DNA of 64,000 nucleotides from Mycolicibacterium insubricum (GCF_010731615.1 NZ_AP022618.1:2604001-2668000); one strand, 5' to 3'; shown: positions 38,188 to 46,649, counted from the first letter of the stretch. Notes: generated by a model not told the origin, from the sequence alone. Numbers and translations: made by a program.

Positions 38188-38541
38188 GTGAATACTGATT
38201 GGCGAACCATCCAGGTGGTGCCGGCGCCCAAACACGGCAACGTCGAGGTGTTCGAACGGACCGGGGAGATGCCCGGCGAGTACACGTCGACCTCGCTGTT
38301 GCGGCTATTCGGGGTGCTGCTGCAGCAACACGCGAAAACCGGTGAAACCCGGATCGTGCTGGCCGCCGCCGACGACCACGGGCGAATCACCGAACTGATT
38401 CCGGGAGTGTCCAAGCGGCGCTTCGTCGGCGTGATGTGGGACGGCGGGACCATGGACCCCGATTCGTTGCTGGCCCGGAGCCTGGACGCCTGGGCGGAGT
38501 GGGGCATCGTGCCCGACGACCCGCCGACCGGGCGCGGGTGA
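38188..38541 (+). CDS. Hypothetical protein
   Basis: 117 residues, soluble, family not recognised. Begins MNTDWRTIQVVPAPKHG from GTG 38188, with a GGGAG 9 nt upstream. Composition is ordinary for this genome and codon use looks coding. No membrane segment or known motif is seen. It sits 40 nt after the RDD gene and before the MFS exporter. Confidence 0.55.
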   Translation: MNTDWRTIQVVPAPKHGNVEVFERTGEMPGEYTSTSLLRLFGVLLQQHAKTGETRIVLAAADDHGRITELIPGVSKRRFVGVMWDGGTMDPDSLLARSLDAWAEWGIVPDDPPTGRG

Positions 38542-38583
38542 TGATGGGTGTGTCTGCTTCAAACGAGAGCAAGGGAGCTCGCT

Positions 38584-40218
38584 GTGGCGGCAAGTGTGGG
38601 CGCTCGGCGCTGGATCGGATTGATAGCGGTTGCGCTCGGAGTGGCGCTGATCGTGGTGGACACCACGATCGTGAATGTCATCACGCCCTCGGTGATCGAC
38701 GACCTCGGCATCGACTCAACTCAGGCCCAGTGGATTCAGGAGGGCTACACGATCATCTTCGCGGCGCTGCTCCTCCTCACCGGTCGCCTGAGCGACCTCT
38801 GGGGCGCGAAGAAGCTGTTCCTCTCCGGCGTGATCTTTTTCGGGATCACCAGCGTTCTTGCGGGACTCGCACGGAATGGCGATGTGCTCATCGCCGCGCG
38901 GTTCCTCCAGGGCATCGGCGCTGCAGCCGTGCTGCCGACATCGCTGGCGCTGCTGAACCACATGTTCACGGGCAAGGCACGAGGGCAGGCATTCGCAGTC
39001 TGGGGCAGCACGATCGGTGCTGCTACAGCGCTCGGTCCGGTGCTAGGCGGATGGCTCTCCGAATACTCCACCTGGCGCTGGGCGTTCGGACTGAACGTGC
39101 CGCTGGTCATCGTTATCCTCGTCATCGGTGCGCTCTTCCTCACCGAGTCGGTGAAGTCCACCGGAGGCGTCGACCTATTCGGCGCGATTCTCTCCATTCT
39201 CGGCCTCGGCCTGGCCGCCTTCGGCCTGGTCGAAGGACGCACCTACGGATGGCTGACATCCAGGGAAGCCCTCGAATTCTTCGGGGCGAAGTGGGACTCG
39301 GGATTGTCTCCCGCTTTCGTCGCGCTGGTGCTGGCTGTCCTCCTGCTGGCCGTGTTCGTATGGCGGCAGGTTCTGATCAGCCGCGGGCACCACAAACATG
39401 CTCCGCTCATGGACACGAAGCTTTTCTCGATCAGTTCGTTCCGCAACGGTAACTTCGCCACGATCATCATCGGCTTGGGTGAGTTCGGCATCATCGCCGT
39501 CCTGCCACTCTGGCTGCAGTTCACCCTCGACTACACCGCTCTCGAAGCAGGAGCGACGCTTGTCGCCATTGCGGTCGGCAGTTTCGTTGCCAGCGGCTTC
39601 AGCTTCCCACTCACCGCCACCGGCAAAGTGACTGCACTCGACCTCGTCCGCGCGGGCCTCGTGCTCGAAGTCGTTGGTCTTACGGCGCTGGGCCTGGTTG
39701 CATTGCGTACCGATGCGAACTGGTGGTTCATCGCCATCGCCCTGTTCCTCTACGGCATCGGCGTGGGGTTGGCGACCGCGCAGGTCACCAACGTCGTCCT
39801 CGCAGAAATCCCGGAGAATAAGGGAGGACAGGGTTCCGGTATCCAGAGCACCTTCCGCCAGCTCGGCTCCGCGCTCGGCATCGCCGTGCTCACGACGGTC
39901 TTTTTCTCCACCCTCGCCGACAAGCTCCACGACTTGCTCCTGGACAAGGGATACTCTGCGGCCGACGCGGTTGACTTCAGCGAAGGAGTCACCAAGAGCG
40001 CCGGCCACGCGATCGCCTCGCTCGCGGAGAACCCCGCAACGGTCGCGGTCGCAGAGGCCGGCCGCGATGCGATGACTCACGCCCTCGCATTCGGTTCATT
40101 CCTCGCCGCCGGATTTCTCGTTGTCGGGGTGATTGCCACCGTGTCCATCCCAAACCGTCGCGAGGCTGGTGAGGGCACGACCGACGCGCGGGCTCCGATC
40201 GCTGGACAGGGTTCGTAG
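38584..40218 (+). CDS. DHA2-family MFS drug exporter, possibly acquired
   Basis: 544 residues, 14 predicted membrane helices, the DHA2 (14-TMS) drug:H+ antiporter layout. Motif C-like GPVLGGWLSEYSTWRWAFGLNVP after the fourth to fifth helix, GRLSDLWGAKKLFLSG (motif A) and VVDTTIVNVITPSV (motif D1). Probably exports lipophilic cations or antibiotics. Codon choice differs from neighbours: CTC is frequent for Leu, and codons ending in A or T are commoner, suggesting horizontal origin. GTG 38584 follows GGGAG. A tRNA gene lies just downstream. Confidence 0.88.
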   Translation: MAASVGARRWIGLIAVALGVALIVVDTTIVNVITPSVIDDLGIDSTQAQWIQEGYTIIFAALLLLTGRLSDLWGAKKLFLSGVIFFGITSVLAGLARNGDVLIAARFLQGIGAAAVLPTSLALLNHMFTGKARGQAFAVWGSTIGAATALGPVLGGWLSEYSTWRWAFGLNVPLVIVILVIGALFLTESVKSTGGVDLFGAILSILGLGLAAFGLVEGRTYGWLTSREALEFFGAKWDSGLSPAFVALVLAVLLLAVFVWRQVLISRGHHKHAPLMDTKLFSISSFRNGNFATIIIGLGEFGIIAVLPLWLQFTLDYTALEAGATLVAIAVGSFVASGFSFPLTATGKVTALDLVRAGLVLEVVGLTALGLVALRTDANWWFIAIALFLYGIGVGLATAQVTNVVLAEIPENKGGQGSGIQSTFRQLGSALGIAVLTTVFFSTLADKLHDLLLDKGYSAADAVDFSEGVTKSAGHAIASLAENPATVAVAEAGRDAMTHALAFGSFLAAGFLVVGVIATVSIPNRREAGEGTTDARAPIAGQGS

Positions 40219-40283
40219 GCGGTCATACCACCACCTGCCCCGGTGGGGTAGCGCTCGCCTCGGCCAACATGCGTGCCAGCAAG

Positions 40284-40357
40284 TGCCCTCGGTGAGACTC
40301 GAACTCACACTGCACGGGTTTTGAATCCGTTTCCTCTGCCAATTGGGATACGAGGGC
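40284..40357 (-). tRNA. tRNA with anticodon CAA (tRNA-Leu), short variable loop
   Basis: 74 nt with a discriminator A: acceptor stem GCCCTCG/CGAGGGC (7 bp), D-stem TCC/GGA, anticodon loop TTCAAAA with anticodon CAA at 40321-40323, a 5-nt variable loop, T-arm GTGAG-TTCGAGT-CTCAC. The last anticodon-stem pair is A-C. CAA reads UUG (Leu), but bacterial leucine tRNAs normally have a long variable arm, absent here. M. tuberculosis has a tRNA-Leu annotated close to the same place (recalled). Confidence 0.85.
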
Positions 40358-40382
40358 GCGGCCACCCACTTTAGAGGATGAC

Positions 40383-41120
40383 TCAGCCAGGGTAGGCGTA
40401 GGGATTGGCCGGTGCGTCGACGCGGGTCACCGTCGTCGCGGTGAGCGTCGGGACCAGCACCTTGGTGGGATCCGGCGACGCCGGAGTCACCACCCCGACC
40501 GCACGCACCCAGGTGTTGTCCGGCCACCCGCCCACCTCGATCGCACCGGGGCACCGCAGATGGATCCGGGCCAACTGGGCGTCGGCCGCGCAGCAGATGA
40601 TCACCACCCGGCCCAGGTCGGGCCCGGCGGGCTCGTGCAGCACGAACGCCGTCACCGTGATTGTCCGGCCGTCGAGCGAATGCGCCTTGTCGTTGGCGGC
40701 GCGCATCACCACATCCGGCAGCGACACCTCCGGTGCCGGGCCGGGCGGCAGGGGAGGGAAGTCCGTCGCCGAGGCCGAAGCGGCGGTACTGATCGACGGG
40801 GTGCGGGCACCGGCGCCGATCGGCGGGGGCTTGACGAAGATCAGCACGATCACCGGCACCAGCAGCAGCCAGGCAATACCGCCGCGGTGCCGGTGGCCGT
40901 CGTGGTCGTGTCCGCCGTGACCGGGTTCCGGTTCCGGGCGGCCGCGGCGGATGTCCCCGGCCATGGCCAGCACCGCGAGCCCGATCAACACCACCGCCGA
41001 GGCGGCCAACCAGACCAGCAATCCTGGTTTGACGTAGCGGGTGTATTCCCCGCCGACGACGATCAGCGCCACGCTGATGCCGACCAACAGCAGCACGATG
41101 TTCTCGGTCTCCCGCTTCAT
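40383..41120 (-). CDS. TIGR03943 family (YcgQ-like) membrane protein
   Basis: 245 residues. Two N-terminal helices (IVLLLVGISVALIVVGG, LVWLAASAVVLIGLAVLAM), a His-rich loop (HGGHDHDGHRHRGG), one more helix (IAWLLLVPVIVLIFVKPP) and an outer C-terminal domain with ICCAADAQLARIHLRC. This is the YcgQ/DUF1980 pattern that always pairs with a YraQ-type permease. The His-rich loop suggests metal contact; the substrate is unproven. ATGA overlap with the permease upstream. Confidence 0.82.
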   Translation of the reverse strand: MKRETENIVLLLVGISVALIVVGGEYTRYVKPGLLVWLAASAVVLIGLAVLAMAGDIRRGRPEPEPGHGGHDHDGHRHRGGIAWLLLVPVIVLIFVKPPPIGAGARTPSISTAASASATDFPPLPPGPAPEVSLPDVVMRAANDKAHSLDGRTITVTAFVLHEPAGPDLGRVVIICCAADAQLARIHLRCPGAIEVGGWPDNTWVRAVGVVTPASPDPTKVLVPTLTATTVTRVDAPANPYAYPG

Positions 41121-42109
41121 CGCGCGCCCAGAAAAACCAGGCCGGTGGCCGTCGCCACGGCGGTGGCGACCAGCAGGGTCGCCGGGGCGAATCGCACCGC
41201 GAAGCGGCGGCCGAACATGCCCGACTGCATGGCGAACAGCTTCACGTCGACGGCCGGGCCGACTACCAGGAACACCAGCCGGGGCAACAGCGGCAGCATG
41301 GTCATGCTGGCGGCCACGAACGCGTCAGCCTCCGAGCACAGTGCCATTACGACGGCCAGCAGCGCCATCACCATGATCCCGGCGACCAGGTTCGCCGACA
41401 GCCGCTCGAACACCGACGCCGGCACCAGTACGTGCAGCGCGGCCGCACCGCCCGCGCCGATCACCAGATAGCTTGCCGCCTGCAGGAAGTCGTGCCGCGC
41501 TGCCTCGGTGAAGACCGCCCACCGCGACCGGGCGTGCGTCGGGGCCGGCGGCAGCCGCCGGGTGATCCATTCGGCGCGGCCGAACCGCAACCAGCACCAG
41601 CCCATCACCACCGCGGTGATCATCGACGCGGTGACCCGGGCCGCGGCCATCTCCGGCTGCCCCGGGAACGCGACCACGGTGGCCACCACGACCACCGGGT
41701 TGACCGCGGGGGCGGCCAGCATGAAGGTCAGCGCAGCGGCGCCCGTCGGCCCGCCGGGACCGAACAGTCGTCGAGCCACCGGAACCGAGCCGCATTCGCA
41801 GCCGGGCAGTGCCGCTCCGCCGACACCGGCGGCCAGCACCGCGGCCGCGGGTTGCTGCGGCAGCCAACGCGCCAGCTTCTCCGGCGTGACGAACGTCGCG
41901 ACCAGCCCGCTGACCAGCACCCCGAGCACCAGGAACGGCACCGCCTGCACGAACACCCCGGTGAACACCGTCGCGGCAGTGGCCCAGCGCGGGTCGGCCA
42001 CCACCGCCGTGTGCAGTCGCCCACCCGCCAGCGCCAGGGCAACCAGGCCGACGATCAGCATCTCGGTCGACCCGATCGACAGCCGTCGGGTCCGTGCCGG
42101 GTTGCTCAC
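41117..42109 (-). CDS. YraQ/DUF318-type permease
   Basis: 330 residues, about eight to ten helices. PLxCxCGxxP signature appears as ALPGCECGSVPVARR, and a second family motif as LCSEADAFVAASM. MLAAPAVNPVVVVAT is the conserved 'SPAxNP'-like loop. Partner of the TIGR03943 protein, forming a two-gene putative permease. GTG 42109 is the likely start; the frame is open much further upstream but crosses pdtaR. Confidence 0.85.
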   Translation of the reverse strand: MSNPARTRRLSIGSTEMLIVGLVALALAGGRLHTAVVADPRWATAATVFTGVFVQAVPFLVLGVLVSGLVATFVTPEKLARWLPQQPAAAVLAAGVGGAALPGCECGSVPVARRLFGPGGPTGAAALTFMLAAPAVNPVVVVATVVAFPGQPEMAAARVTASMITAVVMGWCWLRFGRAEWITRRLPPAPTHARSRWAVFTEAARHDFLQAASYLVIGAGGAAALHVLVPASVFERLSANLVAGIMVMALLAVVMALCSEADAFVAASMTMLPLLPRLVFLVVGPAVDVKLFAMQSGMFGRRFAVRFAPATLLVATAVATATGLVFLGAR

Positions 42110-42214
42110 CGCGCCAGTATTCCAACATGTACTGAATGCGCGCTGAGACCCGCCGTCGCGCACAAAGTCGCGGGTGCCCTCCCGCCGCGCATGGTCGACC
42201 GGGACAATGAACCG

Positions 42215-42835
42215 ATGACCGGTACCAACGCTGAGCCCGCCGCCACTTCCCACCGCGTCCTGATCGCCGAGGACGAGGCGCTGATCCGGCTGGACCTGGC
42301 CGAGATGCTCCGCGAAGAGGGCTATCAGGTGGTCGGCGAGGCCGGCGACGGCCAGGAGGCTGTCGAGCTGGCCGAACAACTGCGCCCCGACCTGGTGATC
42401 ATGGACGTCAAGATGCCGCGGCGCGACGGCCTGGACGCCGCCTCGGAGATCGCCGCCAAACGCATCGCCCCGATCGTCATGCTCACCGCATTCAGCCAGC
42501 GTGACCTGGTGGAACGTGCCCGCGACGCCGGCGCCATGGCGTATCTGGTCAAGCCGTTCTCCATCAACGACCTCATCCCGGCGATCGAACTGGCCGTCAG
42601 CCGCTTCGGTGAGTTGTCTGCACTGGAGCGGGAGGTCAGCACGCTGTCGGAGCGGCTGGAGACCCGCAAGCTCATCGAACGCGCCAAGGGGCTGCTCCAG
42701 GCCAGCCAGAACATGACCGAACCCGAGGCCTTCACCTGGATTCAGCGGGCCGCCATGGACCAGCGCACCACCATGAAACGCGTGGCCGAGGTGATCCTGG
42801 AAAGCCTCGACGCCTCGGAAAAACCGGAAAAGTAG
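42215..42835 (+). CDS. pdtaR: Response regulator with ANTAR RNA-binding domain, PdtaR
   Basis: 206 residues, equivalent to Rv1626. N-terminal receiver (VLIAEDEALIRLDLAEML; Asp64 in LVIMDVKMPRRDG; YLVKPFS) and C-terminal ANTAR domain (LETRKLIERAKGLLQ, then EAFTWIQRAAMDQRTTMKRVAEVI). In mycobacteria it is phosphorylated by PdtaS and acts on RNA antiterminator hairpins. The kinase gene is not in the window. ATG 42215 matches the recalled homologue start; ATG 42191 is in frame but less likely. Confidence 0.95.
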   Translation: MTGTNAEPAATSHRVLIAEDEALIRLDLAEMLREEGYQVVGEAGDGQEAVELAEQLRPDLVIMDVKMPRRDGLDAASEIAAKRIAPIVMLTAFSQRDLVERARDAGAMAYLVKPFSINDLIPAIELAVSRFGELSALEREVSTLSERLETRKLIERAKGLLQASQNMTEPEAFTWIQRAAMDQRTTMKRVAEVILESLDASEKPEK

Positions 42836-42845
42836 CCGTCGGCCG

Positions 42846-43073
42846 GTGCCGGAGACGATCACCGTCCGGGTCAAACCGGGCAGCCGCAAGGGCCCGCTGG
42901 TCGAGACCGATCCCGACGGCTCGCTGACCGTCTACGTCCCCGAACGCGCGGTCGACGGCAAAGCGAACGAGGCGGTCATCCGGCTGCTCGCCGTGCACTT
43001 CGGGGTGCCTCGGCGCGACGTCGACCTGATATCCGGTTCCACTGGGCGGACCAAGCGGTTCCGGATCGGCTGA
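42846..43073 (+). CDS. DUF167 (YggU/UPF0235) protein
   Basis: 75 residues. ITVRVKPGSRKGP, VYVPERAVDGKANEAVIRLLA and VDLISGSTGRTKRFRI are the three conserved blocks of the YggU family, a small alpha/beta fold of unknown function. GTG 42846 is 11 nt after the pdtaR stop. Confidence 0.88.
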   Translation: MPETITVRVKPGSRKGPLVETDPDGSLTVYVPERAVDGKANEAVIRLLAVHFGVPRRDVDLISGSTGRTKRFRIG

Positions 43074-43129
43074 ACTGGTTGTAATCCGGGGTAATAATGC
43101 GTCCACACGGAGGCGCCGAGGACGGGGTG

Positions 43130-43531
43130 ATGGACATGGGCCGGCATAGCGGTGTGTGCACCCCAGGTCAGGTACGGGTGTGGGTGGTCGACGACCAGGC
43201 GGCGTTCCGTCGGGCGACCGTCGCCACCATCGATGCGACCGACGACTTCGTGCTGGCCGGCGAATGCGCCACCGGGGAAAGTGCAGTCGCCCGGATTGCC
43301 GCCGACGGCGGTGACATCGTGCTCATGGACATCCACATGCCCGGAATCGACGGCATCGAGGCGGCCCGGCAGATCTGCTCGACGCGCAGTGACGTGATGA
43401 TCGTGCTGATGTCCACCTATGACGTGACGGACCTGCCCGCCGCAGCCGCTGACTGCGGAGCGGCGTCCTATCTGCACAAGGAGCACCTGAGTCCGGACAC
43501 TCTGAGGCATCTATGGCAAGCCCACGGCTGA
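43130..43531 (+). CDS. Receiver-only response regulator
   Basis: 133 residues from ATG 43130, all receiver domain: VRVWVVDDQAAFRRATVATI, phospho-acceptor Asp67 in IVLMDIHMPGIDG, conserved Lys in YLHKEHLS. It ends directly after the last receiver helix, with no DNA-binding domain. The 3' end overlaps the kinase gene by 19 bp. ATG 43097 is an alternative start. It may act by protein interaction, as a phosphate sink, or as the remnant of a longer NarL-type regulator. Confidence 0.85.
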   Translation: MDMGRHSGVCTPGQVRVWVVDDQAAFRRATVATIDATDDFVLAGECATGESAVARIAADGGDIVLMDIHMPGIDGIEAARQICSTRSDVMIVLMSTYDVTDLPAAAADCGAASYLHKEHLSPDTLRHLWQAHG

Positions 43532-44835
43532 GCCTCGGTTCCGTCTCCAGCGCGATTCCCCGCTGGCAGGCGCCGGCCATTCTGCTGTTCACTGCGGTGC
43601 GGTCATCGTCGCTGCTCGGCCACGACCTCATTCAGCGATTCCAGGCCGAACGGTTCCAGGTGTTTCTCGCCGGACATTTCGGCATGTGGTTCGGCTGCGG
43701 TGTGCTGCTCCCGACGTGGGAGTACTTCGCGCTATCCCGGTCGTACTGGTTCCTGATTTTCATCGCGAACTCGGCCGCGCATTCCTGCGTGATCGTGTGG
43801 GCGATGGTGCTGGCCCGGCAGGAACGCTACGAACTGTCGATCACCGTGGTCTGCATCGGGAACTGGATCGGCGTGCTGGTGACGGTCTGGGTGTCGCCGG
43901 CGCTGCTGCCGGTGATGGCGATTCTGGCGGTGCTGCCCGTCGCATTCGCCGAAGCCTACGTCCGGTGGCAGCGGGGCCTGTTGTTCGTCGGGCTCACCGG
44001 ACTGTGCCTGCTCATTGCCGCCACCATGTCGCGCTTCGTGGACCGGGAGACGTCCAGCGAGATCGGAAACCACTGGGTGGAAACCGGATTCATCATCGGG
44101 GGCGTGACCATCGTCGGGCTCAACGTGATGGTGATCGTGTGGAACAACGCCGCGGCGTTGCGCACCTCCGAGGCCTGCCTCGCCGAACACGCCGCCGAAC
44201 TGGCGGCGTCGCGGACCCGGCTCACCGCCGCCGCCGACGAGGAACGCCGCCGCATCGAGCGCGACCTGCACGACGGCGCTCAACAGCACCTCGTCGCGCT
44301 GTCGGTGCTGATTCAACTGGCCCGAAACGCCGAGCCGCAGCGGGCGGCCGCGCTGCTCGACGAGGCCGCCGAGCTGGTCGGCACCGCGATCGTGGAGATG
44401 CGCCGCCTGGCCCACGGCATCTATCCGCCACTGCTGGTCAGCGGCGGACTGGCCGAGGCCCTGCCCACGCTCGCGGCCCGCGCACCCGTTCCGGTGCGGG
44501 TGGAGATCGGCGCTCTGGACCGTTACCCACCGTCGACGGAGGCCGCGCTGTACTTCTGCTGCAGCGAGGCACTGCAGAACGCCGCCAAACACGGAGACTC
44601 CGACACCACCGTCGTGGTGACGGCCGGAAACCACGACGGCCGGCTGCGCCTCACCATCTCCGACGACGGACCGGGCTTCGCCCCCGACACCCAGGGCCGG
44701 GGCCTGTCCAATATGACCGACCGGATCGCCGCGCTCGGCGGCGAAGTGACGATCGACAGCGCGCCCGGAGCGGGCACCCGGATCATCGCGATCGTCGACG
44801 TGGACGGCAGGAGCGACCTCAGCGCGCGACGATGA
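43513..44835 (+). CDS. HisKA_3-type sensor histidine kinase
   Basis: 440 residues. Six or so membrane helices fill residues 40-220. A short linker leads to the dimerisation region with ERRRIERDLHDGAQQHLVAL (His253), the motif of NarX/DegS-type kinases. HATPase motifs follow: CSEALQNAAKHG (N-box), SDDGPGFAPDTQGRGLSNM (G1/G2). Partner of the receiver-only protein. It overlaps the convergent thiolase-like gene by 17 bp at the 3' end. Confidence 0.88.
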   Translation: MASPRLSLGSVSSAIPRWQAPAILLFTAVRSSSLLGHDLIQRFQAERFQVFLAGHFGMWFGCGVLLPTWEYFALSRSYWFLIFIANSAAHSCVIVWAMVLARQERYELSITVVCIGNWIGVLVTVWVSPALLPVMAILAVLPVAFAEAYVRWQRGLLFVGLTGLCLLIAATMSRFVDRETSSEIGNHWVETGFIIGGVTIVGLNVMVIVWNNAAALRTSEACLAEHAAELAASRTRLTAAADEERRRIERDLHDGAQQHLVALSVLIQLARNAEPQRAAALLDEAAELVGTAIVEMRRLAHGIYPPLLVSGGLAEALPTLAARAPVPVRVEIGALDRYPPSTEAALYFCCSEALQNAAKHGDSDTTVVVTAGNHDGRLRLTISDDGPGFAPDTQGRGLSNMTDRIAALGGEVTIDSAPGAGTRIIAIVDVDGRSDLSARR

Positions 44836-46021
44836 CCGAGGATCCGTGTCCGAACAGGCCCTGGTTGGCGGTCACACCGACGGTGGCGCCCTCGACCTGA
44901 CGCCCGGTGGCCTGGCCGCGCAGCTGCCAGGTCAACTCGCAGACCTGCGCTATCGCCTGCGCCGGGATCGCTTCACCGAAGCACGCCAATCCGCCGGACG
45001 GGTTGACCGGCACCCGGCCGCCCAGAGTGGTGGCACCGCTGCGCAGCAGTTGCTCGCCCTCGCCCTTGGCGCACAGGCCCAAGTGCTCGTACCAGTCGAT
45101 CTCCAGCGCCGTAGACAGGTCGTAGACCTCCGCGCAGCTGACGTCCTCGGGCCCGATCCCGGCCTCGGCGTAGGCGGCGTCGAGGATCTGGTCCTTGAAC
45201 ACCCGGTCCGGTGCCGGCACGACGGCGGTGGAATCCGTTGCGATATCCGGCAATTCGGGTAGGTGCTGCGGATAGCGCGGGGTCACCGTGGACACCGCGC
45301 GCACCGAAGGCACCCCGTCGAGGGATCCCAGGTGTTTACGCGCGAAGTCCGCGCTGGCCACGATCAGCGCGGCCGCGCCGTCCGAGGTGGCGCAGATGTC
45401 GAGCTGGCGCAGCGGGTCGGCGACCACCGGGCTGGCCAAGACGTCGGCGACCTGAGATTCCTTGCGGTAGCGGGCATTCGGGTTGCTCAAGCCGTGCCGC
45501 GAGTTCTTCACCTTCACCGCCGCGAAGTCCTCGGCGGTGGCGCCGTAGAGGTCCATCCGCCGTCGGGCCAGCAGCGCGAAGTACACCGGGTTCATCGCGC
45601 CGATCAGGTGGAAGCGCTGCCAGTCCGGGTCGTTGCGGCGTTCCCCGCCGACCGGGGCGAACGCGCCCTTGGGCGTGGTGTCGGCGCCGATGACCAGCGC
45701 GACGTCGCAGAACCCGGCCAGGATCTGTGCGCGGGCGCTCTGCAGCGCCTGGGAACCGCTGGCGCAGGCCGCGTAGCTGGAGGACACCGGCACGCCGTTC
45801 CAGCCCAGCTTCTGGGCGAACGTGGAACCGGCGATGAAGCCCGGGTAGCCGTTGCGGATGGTGTCGGCGCCGGCAACCATCTGGACCTGACGCCAGTCCA
45901 GGCCGGCGTCGTTCAGCGCCGCGCGGGCGGCGACCACGCCGTACTCGGTGAAGTCGCGGCCCCACTTGCCCCACGGGTGCATGCCCGCACCCAGGATGTA
46001 CAGCGGCTCTGTCGGTGTCAT
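44819..46021 (-). CDS. Thiolase-like lipid-transfer protein lacking the catalytic His
   Basis: 400 residues of the SCP-x/lipid-transfer thiolase family, equivalent to Rv1627c. The nucleophile Cys is kept (SSYAACASGSQAL), but the C-terminal GHPxG motif reads NPSGGLACFGEAIPAQ. EVHD-type segment reads AEVYDLSTA, so usual thiolase catalytic His residues are missing. This resembles Ltp-type enzymes that pair with a DUF35 partner as retro-aldolases. The DUF35 gene lies directly upstream, supporting a complex. ATG 46021 is chosen; upstream in-frame codons lie in the intergenic repeat. Confidence 0.85.
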   Translation of the reverse strand: MTPTEPLYILGAGMHPWGKWGRDFTEYGVVAARAALNDAGLDWRQVQMVAGADTIRNGYPGFIAGSTFAQKLGWNGVPVSSSYAACASGSQALQSARAQILAGFCDVALVIGADTTPKGAFAPVGGERRNDPDWQRFHLIGAMNPVYFALLARRRMDLYGATAEDFAAVKVKNSRHGLSNPNARYRKESQVADVLASPVVADPLRQLDICATSDGAAALIVASADFARKHLGSLDGVPSVRAVSTVTPRYPQHLPELPDIATDSTAVVPAPDRVFKDQILDAAYAEAGIGPEDVSCAEVYDLSTALEIDWYEHLGLCAKGEGEQLLRSGATTLGGRVPVNPSGGLACFGEAIPAQAIAQVCELTWQLRGQATGRQVEGATVGVTANQGLFGHGSSVIVAR

Positions 46022-46088
46022 AGCCGTCCTCCCACGCGCTCCGGTCCTCGCTCGTTCCTCGCTGCGATCCTCACGCGCTCTCGGCCGG
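46022..46088 (-). repeat. Intergenic short repeat related to the hisB/hisH insertion
   Basis: On the minus strand the spacer between the DUF35 stop and the thiolase start reads, in part, GCGCGTGAGGATCGCAGCG then AGGACCGGAGCGCG. These strings closely match the hisB/hisH insertion (GCGCGTGAGGACCGCAGCG, GAGGATCGCAGCGAGGACCGGAGCG). GAGCGCGTG is found at both ends. It appears to be the same dispersed element, again placed between two co-directional genes. Confidence 0.75.
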
Positions 46089-46541
46089 TCATGCGATCCT
46101 CCACACATAGGTCAGCCGCTCGAACCCGGCGTCGTCGGTGTACAGCCGCTCCACGCCCAGCTCCAGTTCCATGCCGACGCGCAGGTCGGCGGCCAGGGTG
46201 CCCTCGGCGACCTTGGCCAGCACGATGAGACCCTCGGCGGCCAGCTCGACCGCGGCGATGGCGAACGGTTCGAAGGGGTCGGGCGCCGGATAGGGGGCCG
46301 GTGGGGGATAGCGGTTCTCGGTGTAGCTCCACACCGTGCCCCGGCGTGACAGCGCGACGGGCTCAAGCACGTCGGAGTCACACGCCGGGTTGGGGCAGTT
46401 GTTGGCCCGCGGCGGGAACACGTAGGTCCCGCAGGCGGGGCATTTTCCACCGGTCAGCTGGGGGTTCCCGGCGTCGTCGTACGACCACCATCCCTCGATC
46501 GCCGGCAGGCTCTGGGCATCGATTGCTCCTGGCACGGGCAT
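46089..46541 (-). CDS. DUF35 OB-fold / zinc-ribbon protein
   Basis: 150 residues. N-terminal rubredoxin-like zinc ribbon (GKCPACGTYVFPP and NNCPNPACDS, four Cys) and C-terminal OB fold (SRRGTVWSYTENRYPPPAP, then FAIAAVELAAEG). Equivalent to Rv1628c. DUF35 proteins bind acyl-CoA and partner thiolase-like proteins, here the next gene. Start ATG 46541; GTG 46535, in frame two codons later, lies 7 nt after TAGGCT (46543-46548 minus) and may be the true leaderless start. Confidence 0.88.
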   Translation of the reverse strand: MPVPGAIDAQSLPAIEGWWSYDDAGNPQLTGGKCPACGTYVFPPRANNCPNPACDSDVLEPVALSRRGTVWSYTENRYPPPAPYPAPDPFEPFAIAAVELAAEGLIVLAKVAEGTLAADLRVGMELELGVERLYTDDAGFERLTYVWRIA

Positions 46542-46636
46542 CAGCCTAGCCCCATCCGATGCGGAACTGAAACGTGTTCCAGTTTTGTCGGAACGTGTCC
46601 GGGGGCTTCCCGGTGATCCGCGGCGCCCGGCTTGCC

Positions 46637-46642
46637 TAGAGT
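46637..46642 (+). promoter_or_regulatory. polA -10 element (leaderless)
   Basis: TAGAGT ends 7 nt before GTG 46650, so the mRNA probably begins at the start codon. Confidence 0.5.
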
Positions 46643-46649
46643 TGAGCCC

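Noticed and set aside
41432..42214. Upstream extension of the pdtaR frame through the permease gene
   Set aside because: Receiver domain begins at 42215; the upstream residues are shadows of the permease on the other strand.
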